In this document: in pieces, positions 1 through 7,530 of the stretch | How the letters are laid out: the number at the start of each line of letters is the position of its first letter | How positions within the stretch are numbered: the stretch's first letter is position 1 | Assembly: GCF_002160825.1 (NCBI RefSeq) | Contig: NZ_NFLI01000001.1 | Coordinates: 62,001-126,000, forward strand | Length of the DNA: 64,000 bases | Direction of reading: 5' to 3' | DNA from: Lachnoclostridium sp. An131 | Lineage (GTDB): Bacteria > Bacillota > Clostridia > Lachnospirales > Lachnospiraceae | Program-made: the position numbers and the translations under genes | The notes under the pieces: generated by a model | Told to the model about the DNA's origin: nothing | The model's database searches: none | Seen by the model: the letters and a program-made list of their open reading frames with translations, nothing else

Positions 1-606
1 AAAAAGCCGCAGTACATCAGCGTAGAACGTGCCCTGTGTGAGTTTATCCTGATAACACAAAGCTTTAATAATACGAGAAACAGCTACAGCAAGAAGAACC
101 TCAAGAATGTTCAGGGGTTCAGGAAAAGGAGTGTCAGAAATCTGACAAGGGCACAAGAACGGCTGGAGAATGTTGAGATACGGCATGGAAATGCTCTGGA
201 CGTGATAAGAGAACTGAAGGACAATGAGGACGCTTTTCTGTTTCTGGATCCGCCTTATGAGCATGATAAGCGGAATGCCAGTGCAATAAGGGCTTATGGA
301 GAAGGCAATGAAATGAGCCAGAAAGCTCATAGGGAACTTGTAGAACTTATTAAGGACGCTAAGTGCAAGATTATCCTCTCCGGCTATCGATTTGATGATG
401 TAACAGAACAAACCTTGTATGACCGATACCTCCTGCCCTATGGCTGGAAGTGCTATAAGCTGGCTGACACAAAAAAGACTGCGGCCCCTTCCAAAAACGG
501 GAAGAAGCCACCAGCAAAAGAGTTTATCTGGGTGAACTACACGATGTCGGATTTTGCGGGGCGTTGTATCAGTTTGAGAGAGTATGGAGCAGTAAAGGGG
601 GACTAA
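1..606 (+). CDS. DNA adenine methylase, C-terminal part (5' end outside window)
   Basis: The frame is open from the first base, so the gene begins upstream of the window. The visible 201 residues include FLFLDPPYEHD, the DPPY catalytic motif of Dam-type N6-adenine methyltransferases, followed by a C-terminal region ending near VKGD. Such enzymes transfer a methyl group from S-adenosylmethionine to adenine and are common cargo of prophages and integrative elements, where they protect or mark element DNA. The stop lies 3 bases before the start of the small Xis-like gene, and the integrase follows, so this is read as element cargo. Target sequence cannot be inferred. The N-terminal SAM-binding FxGxG motif is not in view. 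Confidence 0.85.
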   Translation, partial: KKPQYISVERALCEFILITQSFNNTRNSYSKKNLKNVQGFRKRSVRNLTRAQERLENVEIRHGNALDVIRELKDNEDAFLFLDPPYEHDKRNASAIRAYGEGNEMSQKAHRELVELIKDAKCKIILSGYRFDDVTEQTLYDRYLLPYGWKCYKLADTKKTAAPSKNGKKPPAKEFIWVNYTMSDFAGRCISLREYGAVKGD

Positions 607-609
607 GAA

Positions 610-780
610 ATGGAAATCAGGCTATTGATAACGACAGAGGAACTCATGGAGGCATTGGGCTGTGGGAGGCGGCGGGCAGTATCATTCGGAGAGAGGGCAG
701 GAGCTAAGGTCAGGATAGGACATGCCCTGAGGTGGAATGTGGAAAAGCTCCGCAAGCTGATTGAGGAGGAATCCGAGTAA
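610..780 (+). CDS. Small Xis/excisionase-like helix-turn-helix protein
   Basis: A 56-residue basic protein starting MEIRLLITTEELMEAL and ending IEEESE. The pattern, a TTEEL-type opening helix, a GCGRRRA turn, then RWNVEKLRKLIEE, resembles the short winged-helix or AlpA/excisionase-like proteins that assist tyrosine integrases of Tn916-type elements. It sits 119 bp upstream of the integrase and directly behind the methylase. It probably guides excision by bending the attachment site. This is inferred from size, fold pattern and position only; it could also be a small transcriptional regulator of the element. Confidence 0.6.
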   Translation: MEIRLLITTEELMEALGCGRRRAVSFGERAGAKVRIGHALRWNVEKLRKLIEEESE

Positions 781-899
781 ATTTGTCTTGCAACGAATGG
801 GAAACGGCGTTACAATCGCTTCCAGAAAAAGGAAACGGCCCGGAATTGATACCGGGCCGCATTGATTCATAAGAGCAGAGCAGAACGGAGGATAAAACG

Positions 900-2123
900 A
901 TGGTGAAAAGAAAAGACCGCAATGGAAGGGTACTGCCGCAGGGCGTGACGCAGAGGGCAGACGGAAGGTATTTGTACAGGGAGCAGATCAATGGGAAATC
1001 CATATATTTGTATGCAAAGACTTTGAATGAGATGAAGGAGAGGATTTCCAAGCATAAGCTGGACGCGGCTAAGGGCGTGGATGTGGATCTGAAAAAGCTG
1101 ACACTGAACGAGTGGTATTTTCAGTACTTGGAAATCTATAAGAAGAACAATATAAAGGAAATGAGCTACCGGAACATGATTAACTATTATACTTGGTATG
1201 TGAAGAATTTTGGGATGTTGGGGAGCCTGTGCCTGGAAGATATTACTCATGCAAAGGTGGTAAGTCATTTTCAGGAGTTGGCGCAGAAAAAGAAATTAGC
1301 TCATAAGACGCTTGCTTCTCTGGCTTCTATGCTGTTTAATTGTTTTCAGCAGGCTGTTTACGATCAGGCGATTACCTATAATCCAGCGGGTGACATTATG
1401 AAGTTTGTGAAAGGCCAGCCGCCGGAGACCAGGGACAGCCTGACAAAGGAAGAAGTGAGCCGCCTTGTGAATTTCCTGAAGAAGGATGAAGAATACCACA
1501 TCTATCTTCCGGCGATTGTGACAGGGCTTGGAACAGGTCTCCGGTGCGGGGAGCTTCTGGGGCTGACATGGGACAATGTGGACTTCAAGCGGCATGTGAT
1601 ACGGGTGGATCACACAATAAGCTATAAAAACAAGGGAAACGGGCATGAGTTCTTTATCACAACGCCGAAAACAAAGGCGGCTAACAGGGAAATCCCAATG
1701 ACCTCAGAAGTAGAAGAAATGCTGAAGGAACAGAAGAAGTACCAGAAGGAACTGCGCATACGGGACGACATTTGCATAGACGGCTGGAAACACTTTGTGT
1801 TTACAACAAAGCTGGGGAATCCGTTCACCCATGAAGGGTTTAGGACTTCCCTGAAAAGGCTAATTAAAAAGGCCAATGCAGAGGAAAGGGAGCAGGCAAA
1901 GGAGGAAGGGCGGGAGCCTGTGCTGATCCCAGACCATACGCCGCACTGGTGGCGGCATACCTTCTGTACAAGACTTGTAGAGGCAAATGTGGACTATGTA
2001 ACCCTGAAGAATCTGCTGGGGCATACAAAGGTGGAAACGAGCATAGATATATATACCCACATTTCAGAACAGCTTAAGAAAACCAGTAAGGAGACCTTGG
2101 AGGGGATTATAAAAATCCTTTGA
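900..2123 (+). CDS. int: Tyrosine recombinase / integrase (Tn916-type)
   Basis: A 407-residue integrase. The basic N-terminus (MVKRKDRNGRVLPQGV, then GRYLYREQINGKSIYLYAKT) matches the arm-type DNA-binding domain of Tn916-family integrases. A SAM-like core-binding domain follows at about residues 65-165. The catalytic domain has the full set: Arg215 in TGLRCGELLGL, His349 and Arg352 in HWWRHTFCTR, His375 in LLGHTK and nucleophile Tyr385 in DIYTHIS. All catalytic residues are present, so it is probably functional. It is the last gene of the element; a chromosomal housekeeping gene follows, so the attachment junction should lie in the 480 bp downstream. Confidence 0.93.
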   Translation: MVKRKDRNGRVLPQGVTQRADGRYLYREQINGKSIYLYAKTLNEMKERISKHKLDAAKGVDVDLKKLTLNEWYFQYLEIYKKNNIKEMSYRNMINYYTWYVKNFGMLGSLCLEDITHAKVVSHFQELAQKKKLAHKTLASLASMLFNCFQQAVYDQAITYNPAGDIMKFVKGQPPETRDSLTKEEVSRLVNFLKKDEEYHIYLPAIVTGLGTGLRCGELLGLTWDNVDFKRHVIRVDHTISYKNKGNGHEFFITTPKTKAANREIPMTSEVEEMLKEQKKYQKELRIRDDICIDGWKHFVFTTKLGNPFTHEGFRTSLKRLIKKANAEEREQAKEEGREPVLIPDHTPHWWRHTFCTRLVEANVDYVTLKNLLGHTKVETSIDIYTHISEQLKKTSKETLEGIIKIL

Positions 2124-2373
2124 AATCTGACTCAAAACGTGATAAAATCGGAGAGAAAAACGAGGTAAAAAAGGCCGTTTTGACACAACTTTTACGCAGA
2201 ACTGGGGTAAAAAAGGGTGCAGGAACGGCTATATAGGGTTCCATAGGCTGACGGAAAAACCGGGCAAAATGGGGAAAATGTAAGCAGGGTGCGGGAACGG
2301 TAATGGGCGCGATTGGTCTAGCTCTGATGCCCTACGTAATGGACTAAGAGCAGACAGAATAAAGTTAAATTTC

Positions 2374-2406
2374 AGCCGTCACTATTGGGAGTAGTGGCGG
2401 CTATTT
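2374..2406 (+). terminator. Stem-loop, probable terminator after the integrase
   Basis: Arms AGCCGTCACTA (2374-2384) and TAGTGGCGGCT (2392-2402) pair over 11 bp with one G-U, around a 7-base loop, followed only by ATTTT. The short T-run makes it a modest terminator candidate. Confidence 0.5.
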
Positions 2407-2539
2407 TCTGCCCCTGAAGATCTTTTCCTAATGGTCCGGAGGGTTCAGCCCCTCCGAAGTGGAGGGCAGGCCGCCTAAATGTGCTCTGACTTTCCGTGAG
2501 GTCAGTATAGCATATGGCGAATGGTTTGTAAATTTGGAG

Positions 2540-2568
2540 TTTACAGATGGCTTAAAACGTAGTAAAGT
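2540..2568 (+). promoter_or_regulatory. Candidate promoter for the SUV3-like helicase
   Basis: TTTACA at 2540-2545 and TAAAGT at 2563-2568 are separated by 17 bp, about 40 bp before the chosen start codon. The boxes are only fair matches to sigma-A consensus. Confidence 0.35.
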
Positions 2569-2605
2569 GGGGAGAAAACGTAAGAAAAAAGAAGAGGAAA
2601 ACCAG

Positions 2606-4540
2606 ATGATTCAAAAGAAAAAGCTGAATCAGTTTTATATAGAGGAATATGAGCAGGCTGCGCGGAAGAAGAGCAAAAGCTCCGTAAAGGATTCGGTGAT
2701 CCAGTCCAGAGTGAAGAACCTGCAGCGGGCATTCCGCAGGGCCAGGCCCTATCAGACCAACAGCCAGGTTCTGGAGGATCTGCACAGGCAGCTGAAAAAT
2801 GTGGCGGCGTACGCCTACCGGAGAAACCGGACGGAGCTCATAGAGCAAATCAATACCGAGATGATACCGAAGCTGGCAGCCCTTGATCTGGGAATGCTTC
2901 TGGAGGACCAGAGGGAGGGAGTGAACGGCGAGTTCCTGGCCTGGCTCAGAAGGACCATGCCGGGGGCGATCTGTTCAGAAACCCTGTTTGCCCTGTATCC
3001 GAGGTTCCGCCGTTACAAGGTAAAAAATAAAATTCTGGAGCTGGTTCCGGCCCGGCCGGAAATGGAGTTTGCCGAGGTCCGGGAGCTGCGCCGCCATTTT
3101 ATCCTGCATATCGGGCCGACGAACAGCGGAAAGACCTTTCATGCGCTGGAACGCCTGAAGGAGGCCTCCTGCGGCGTTTACCTGGGGCCCTTGAGGCTTC
3201 TGGCACTGGAGGTTTACGAGCGGATGAACGAGATGGGCGTCCCCTGCACGATGCGCACCGGCCAGGAGTGTATCGAGGAAGAGAACAGCCGGGTGACGGC
3301 TTCTACGATCGAGATGGCAGATTTTGATGAAAATTATGATATCGCAGTCATTGACGAGGCTCAGCTGGTGGCAGATACGGACAGGGGCCATTCCTGGACC
3401 AAGGCGATCCTGGGTCTGCGGGCGAAGGAAATCCATATCTGTATGAGTCCGGCCGCTGAACAGGTTGTCTGTCATCTGATTGGCCTTTGCAAGGACAGCT
3501 GTGAGATCAGCCGTTACGAGCGCAAGACGGAGCTGATCTGCGAGGACAGGCCTTTTGTGTTCCCGGATGATGTGCAGGAGGGAGACGCTCTCATCGCATT
3601 TTCCAAGAAATCTGTGCTGGATGTGGCAGGCCGCCTGGAGGAGGCGGGCGTCAGCTCCAGCGTCATCTATGGAAGCCTGCCGCCGGAAATCCGGAGACGG
3701 CAGACCCGCCTGTTTAACAGGGGGAAGACAAAGGTGGCGGTGGCTACGGACGCCATCGGCATGGGACTGAACCTGCCGGTGCGCAGGATTGTCTTTCTGC
3801 AGGCGGACAAGTTTGACGGAACCAGCAGGCGTCTCTTAAAGACCTCGGAGATCAAGCAGATCGCAGGCCGTGCAGGCCGCTTCGGTATCTATGACAAGGG
3901 CTATGTGAATGCCATGGGAGAAGAGGAGCTGGAGTATATCCGGGAGAATTTTGACGCTCCGGAGGAGCCCCTGACCCAAGTGAACTTAGGCTTCCCGCAG
4001 GTGCTGCTGGATATCAACGCGCCTCTGGACGAGCTGATGAAGGTCTGGTATTCCGTAACGCCCTCAGAGCCGTTTGTGAAGGAAAATATTGATGAGGCCC
4101 TGTACCTTTATGAGCAGGCGAAGAAGTGCCGGAACAGGATTGACGGCTTTGAGAACAAGCATCTTCTGTACCGGATGATTACCTGCCCCATCGATATCAA
4201 GGACCGCAGGGTTGTGTCTCTGTGGCTTGACTACTGCAAGACCTGGTCGGCAGACGTCTCTCTGGAACGCCCGGCACTCCACCGGGAGAAAAAGGGCGGG
4301 ATTCTTCAGTATGAGACCTACTATAAGCAGCTTGACCTTTATTATCAGTTTTCCCACCGGATGCAGAAGGAAATTGATGAGGAATGGCTGGCTGCCGAGC
4401 GGGAAAAGACAGAGATGAGGATTATGAGCTACCTGGCGAAGGGAAAGCAGAACTATATCGCCCGCTGCCGCTACTGCGGAAAGCGGCTGCCCCTGGGATC
4501 GCCGTTTCAGGTATGCGACCGGTGCTATGAAAAGAAATAG
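2606..4540 (+). CDS. SUV3-like superfamily 2 RNA helicase
   Basis: A 644-residue helicase related to SUV3, the degradosome helicase of mitochondria. After about 165 residues of helical N-terminus come Walker A GPTNSGKT (about 170-177), GPLRLLALE (motif Ia), STIEM, and the Walker B box DEAQ (250-253). The second RecA-like domain includes the Q-x-x-G-R-A-G-R motif in IAGRAGRFG. The C-terminus ends in a four-cysteine zinc ribbon (CRYCG and CDRCYEKK). The frame stays open upstream to a GTG at 2459, but the ATG at 2606 follows AGAGGAAAACC and starts where a normal protein begins, so it is preferred. Expected role is ATP-driven unwinding of RNA or RNA-DNA hybrids; the physiological substrate in bacteria is not known to me. 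Confidence 0.85.
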   Translation: MIQKKKLNQFYIEEYEQAARKKSKSSVKDSVIQSRVKNLQRAFRRARPYQTNSQVLEDLHRQLKNVAAYAYRRNRTELIEQINTEMIPKLAALDLGMLLEDQREGVNGEFLAWLRRTMPGAICSETLFALYPRFRRYKVKNKILELVPARPEMEFAEVRELRRHFILHIGPTNSGKTFHALERLKEASCGVYLGPLRLLALEVYERMNEMGVPCTMRTGQECIEEENSRVTASTIEMADFDENYDIAVIDEAQLVADTDRGHSWTKAILGLRAKEIHICMSPAAEQVVCHLIGLCKDSCEISRYERKTELICEDRPFVFPDDVQEGDALIAFSKKSVLDVAGRLEEAGVSSSVIYGSLPPEIRRRQTRLFNRGKTKVAVATDAIGMGLNLPVRRIVFLQADKFDGTSRRLLKTSEIKQIAGRAGRFGIYDKGYVNAMGEEELEYIRENFDAPEEPLTQVNLGFPQVLLDINAPLDELMKVWYSVTPSEPFVKENIDEALYLYEQAKKCRNRIDGFENKHLLYRMITCPIDIKDRRVVSLWLDYCKTWSADVSLERPALHREKKGGILQYETYYKQLDLYYQFSHRMQKEIDEEWLAAEREKTEMRIMSYLAKGKQNYIARCRYCGKRLPLGSPFQVCDRCYEKK

Positions 4541-4711
4541 ACGGAGTACGGGATAAAAAGTTGCAAATGCGGCAAACATTTCTTTTTTCTGTGGTTATAA
4601 TAAAAATATCGGAAAGGAACAGTCAATATGATATGCGGTATGCGGCGCTTCCGGCAGAACTGCTCCGGATGGAAAGGCGGCGTACTGCTGTGAAGAACAG
4701 GAGGAAGAGAG

Positions 4712-7252
4712 ATGCAGAGCAAAGCGCTGAAGCTTCGCGAGAATTTTTACTGGGCCGGAATTCTGGATGATACGCTCCGTGTGTTTGACATTATCATGTA
4801 CACGGAATTCGGTACGACCTACAATTCCTATATTTACAAGGCCGGAGATAAGACCATCCTTTTTGAGACGGTCAAGGAAAGGTTTTTTGACGATTATCTG
4901 AAGGAACTGAAAGAGATTGTGGATGTGACGAAGATTGATTATCTCGTCGTAAACCATACAGAGCCGGATCACGCGGGCAGCGTACAGAGGCTGCTGGAGC
5001 TGAATCCGCAGCTTAAAATTATTGCCACCCCCACTGCCGTCTCTTTCCTGCAGAATATTGTAAATGGTGACTTCTGCAGCATCGCTGTGAAGGATGAGCA
5101 GGAAATGAAAATCGGAAATATTACGCTCCGTTTCCTGCATGTGCCGAACCTGCACTGGCCGGACACCATGTACACCTATATCGAGGAAGAGCAGGCGCTG
5201 GTGACCTGTGACTCCTTCGGATCCCATTATTCCTTTGAGGATATCCTGGTGAGCAGGGTGACGAATCAGGAGGATTACTGGAAAGCGACGAAATATTATT
5301 TCGACTGCATTATCGGACCCTTCAAGCCCTTTATGCTGCAGGCCCTGGCCCGGGTGAGGGAGCTGGATGTCTCCATGATCTGTACGGGGCACGGCCCGGT
5401 GCTGGACGCTGATATCGACAAGATGTACAACACCTATGAGGAGTGGTGCACGGTCGTAAATCCGAATCAGAAGAAGACCGTGGTGATTCCTTATGTAAGC
5501 GCGTACGGCTATACCGGCCAGCTGGCAGAGCAGATCGCGAAGGGTATCGAGGACAGCGGCGACGTCGATGTGCGCGCCTATGACATGGTGACGGCAGATC
5601 AGGCGAAGGTTCTCGAGGAGCTGGGCTTTGCAGACGGCATCCTGCTTGGTACGCCTACGATTGTGGGAGAGGCACTGAAGCCGATCTGGGATCTGACGAC
5701 CTCCATTTTTGCGGCTACCCATGGGGGCAAGCTGGCCAGCGCGTTCGGAAGCTACGGCTGGTCCGGGGAGGGCGTGCCCCATATGATCGAGCGTCTGAAG
5801 CAGCTGCGGATGCGCGTGCCGGACGAGGGCTTCCGGGTGCGCTTCAAGCCCGGTGAGGTAGATCTGCTGAATGCTTATGACTACGGCTATAATTTCGGAT
5901 GCCTGCTTCAGGATAAGGAAAATCCGAAGAAGAAATCTGCAAAATCCACGCTGGTAAAATGCCTCGTATGCGGCGCGGTTTTCGATTCCTCCATGGAGAT
6001 CTGTCCGGTCTGCGGCGTAGGAAAGGAGAACTTTGTGCCGGTGGAGGCAGAGAATACCACATACCGTAAGGATACGGAAAACATGTATGCCATCATTGGA
6101 AACGGAGCCGCAGGAATAAGCGCCGCCCAGGCGATCAGGGAGCGGGACAAGACAGGCTCCATCTATATGATTTCCAATGAGGAGTACCCGGCCTACAACC
6201 GCCCGATGCTGACCAAGTCTTTGGTGGCCGGACTGGACGCAGCTCAGATTGCAGTACAGGAGCCCTCCTGGTATGAGGAAAATCATGTATTTCAGATGCT
6301 TGGAAAAAATGTGGTCTCCATCGATACGCAGAAGAAGGAGATCCACACGGCTGACGGCGCGAAATTCAAATACACGAAGCTGATTTACGCTCTTGGTTCC
6401 GAGTGCTTTATCCCGCCGATTGCCGGCGCAGACCAGCCGGAGGTCATTGCGATCCGCCGTCTGGCCGATACGCAGAAGGTGGCGGAGCTTCTGCCGCAGA
6501 CGAAGGAGGCAGTCGTCATCGGCGGCGGCGTGCTGGGACTCGAGGCCGCCTGGGAGCTTAAGAAGGCCCATTGTAAGGTGACGGTTCTGGAGCTGGCTCC
6601 GAGGCTGATGGGACGCCAGCTGGATGAGAACGCCGGCGAGATGATTAAGGCCATCAGCGAGGCCCAGGGGATTACGATTCACACGGGCGTGCAGATTGAA
6701 GCGATTGAGGGCGGCGGCCATGTGACAGGCGTGCGTCTCGGCGACGGCCGGGTATTTCCGGCGCAGCTTGTCATCGTATCCTGCGGCGTGCGCGCCAATG
6801 CGGCGATAGCAAAAGAGGCCGGGATCGAGACGGAGCGTGCGGTTGTGGTAAACAGCCGTATGGAGACCAGCGCGGAGGATGTATATGCCTGCGGAGACTG
6901 CGCCCAGTACCAGGGCGTCAACTATGCGATCTGGCCCCAGGCTGTGGAAGAGGGCAGGGTAGCCGGAGCGAATGCAGCCGGTGAGGCCTTGGAGTACACG
7001 ACCGTTCCGGCGGCGCTGTCGTTCCATGGCATGAACACAGCCCTGTATTCCATCGGAGATAATGGCTCCAACCCGGATCTGGTCTACAAGACAGTGGAGT
7101 TCAAGGATACGGCGAGAAAGCAGTATGAGAAATACTATTTCCGCAACAACCGTCTCTGCGGCGTGATTCTGATCGGAGACGTGAGCCGGATGGCGGAGCT
7201 GACGGAGGCAGTCGAGAAAAAGGCCTCCTTTGGCGAGCTGTTTGGAAAGTAA
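4712..7252 (+). CDS. Flavodiiron protein - rubredoxin - NAD(P)H:rubredoxin reductase fusion
   Basis: One 846-residue chain holding a whole electron-transfer path. Residues 1-255 are the metallo-beta-lactamase-like diiron domain with the ligand run HTEPDH (His82, Glu84, Asp86, His87), a further His in NLHWPD, Asp in CDSFGSH and His in TGHGPV. A flavodoxin-like FMN domain follows (about 260-400). A short-spacer rubredoxin has CLVC (417/420) and CPVC (431/434). From about 457 (IIGNGAAGISAAQA) to the end is an FAD/NAD(P)H reductase with a second nucleotide site VVIGGGVLGLEAA. The order matches class F flavodiiron proteins, which reduce O2 to water or NO to N2O in the cytosol of anaerobes. Start is set by AGGAGGAAGAG upstream of the ATG. 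It stands alone with its own terminator. Confidence 0.93.
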   Translation: MQSKALKLRENFYWAGILDDTLRVFDIIMYTEFGTTYNSYIYKAGDKTILFETVKERFFDDYLKELKEIVDVTKIDYLVVNHTEPDHAGSVQRLLELNPQLKIIATPTAVSFLQNIVNGDFCSIAVKDEQEMKIGNITLRFLHVPNLHWPDTMYTYIEEEQALVTCDSFGSHYSFEDILVSRVTNQEDYWKATKYYFDCIIGPFKPFMLQALARVRELDVSMICTGHGPVLDADIDKMYNTYEEWCTVVNPNQKKTVVIPYVSAYGYTGQLAEQIAKGIEDSGDVDVRAYDMVTADQAKVLEELGFADGILLGTPTIVGEALKPIWDLTTSIFAATHGGKLASAFGSYGWSGEGVPHMIERLKQLRMRVPDEGFRVRFKPGEVDLLNAYDYGYNFGCLLQDKENPKKKSAKSTLVKCLVCGAVFDSSMEICPVCGVGKENFVPVEAENTTYRKDTENMYAIIGNGAAGISAAQAIRERDKTGSIYMISNEEYPAYNRPMLTKSLVAGLDAAQIAVQEPSWYEENHVFQMLGKNVVSIDTQKKEIHTADGAKFKYTKLIYALGSECFIPPIAGADQPEVIAIRRLADTQKVAELLPQTKEAVVIGGGVLGLEAAWELKKAHCKVTVLELAPRLMGRQLDENAGEMIKAISEAQGITIHTGVQIEAIEGGGHVTGVRLGDGRVFPAQLVIVSCGVRANAAIAKEAGIETERAVVVNSRMETSAEDVYACGDCAQYQGVNYAIWPQAVEEGRVAGANAAGEALEYTTVPAALSFHGMNTALYSIGDNGSNPDLVYKTVEFKDTARKQYEKYYFRNNRLCGVILIGDVSRMAELTEAVEKKASFGELFGK

Positions 7253-7273
7253 GAAAATCTGACATGATAAAGG

Positions 7274-7333
7274 AAAGATACCTTCGGCTGTATGGAATCG
7301 GGGAATACGCTATCCGGCTGAAGGTATCTTTTT
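7274..7333 (+). terminator. Terminator of the flavodiiron fusion gene
   Basis: AAAGATACCTTC (7274-7285) pairs with GAAGGTATCTTT (7320-7331), the stem extends inward with G-U pairs, and the T-run covers 7329-7333. Confidence 0.75.
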
Positions 7334-7397
7334 CGCTTTTGTTTTCCGGCTGCAGCCGGCAGCCTGCTTTTTCGTTTCCTATCATCGATTCGCCGCC

Positions 7398-7427
7398 TTG
7401 TAAACCGCAGGTAAACTGTGGTATAAT
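7398..7427 (+). promoter_or_regulatory. Sigma-A-type promoter of the gdpP-rplI-dnaB operon
   Basis: TTGTAA at 7398-7403 and a perfect TATAAT at 7422-7427, 18 bp apart, about 100 bp before the gdpP start. Confidence 0.6.
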
Positions 7428-7530
7428 AGGGGATATTGAGTAACAGGCCGCGCATAAGCAGCCGGAACGGGGAAGCGTCCGGCACAGAACGTACGCTGTA
7501 TATGCGCCGGAATATAGGAGTTTTGAAAAC

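Larger units (their letters stand above)
2124..2605. other. Intergenic stretch expected to hold the element-chromosome junction
   Basis: No convincing gene. It contains two imperfect copies of a phrase like GGGTGCRGGAACGG (near 2215 and 2288), paired GGTAAAAAAGG-like words near 2165 and 2207, a terminator-like stem-loop at 2374-2402, and a second stem with arms CGGAGG and CCTCCG near 2438-2457. One end of the integrated element should lie here, but the core repeat cannot be identified without the other end of the element. Confidence 0.4.

Noticed and set aside
2438-2470. tRNA 3' end at the element junction (GGTTCA followed by CCCTCC)
   Set aside because: No cloverleaf can be built upstream; the bases are explained by a simple CGGAGG/CCTCCG hairpin.
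2459-2605. GTG-initiated N-terminal extension of the SUV3-like helicase
   Set aside because: It would start inside a hairpin region and has no ribosome site; the ATG at 2606 has a good one.
4595-7027. An 810-codon open frame on the strand opposite the flavodiiron fusion
   Set aside because: No ribosome site, low-complexity His/Arg/Leu composition and exact overlap with a gene having all family motifs; it is a codon-bias shadow. The same holds for long antisense frames opposite mfd, the GH25 gene and dnaD/DnaI.
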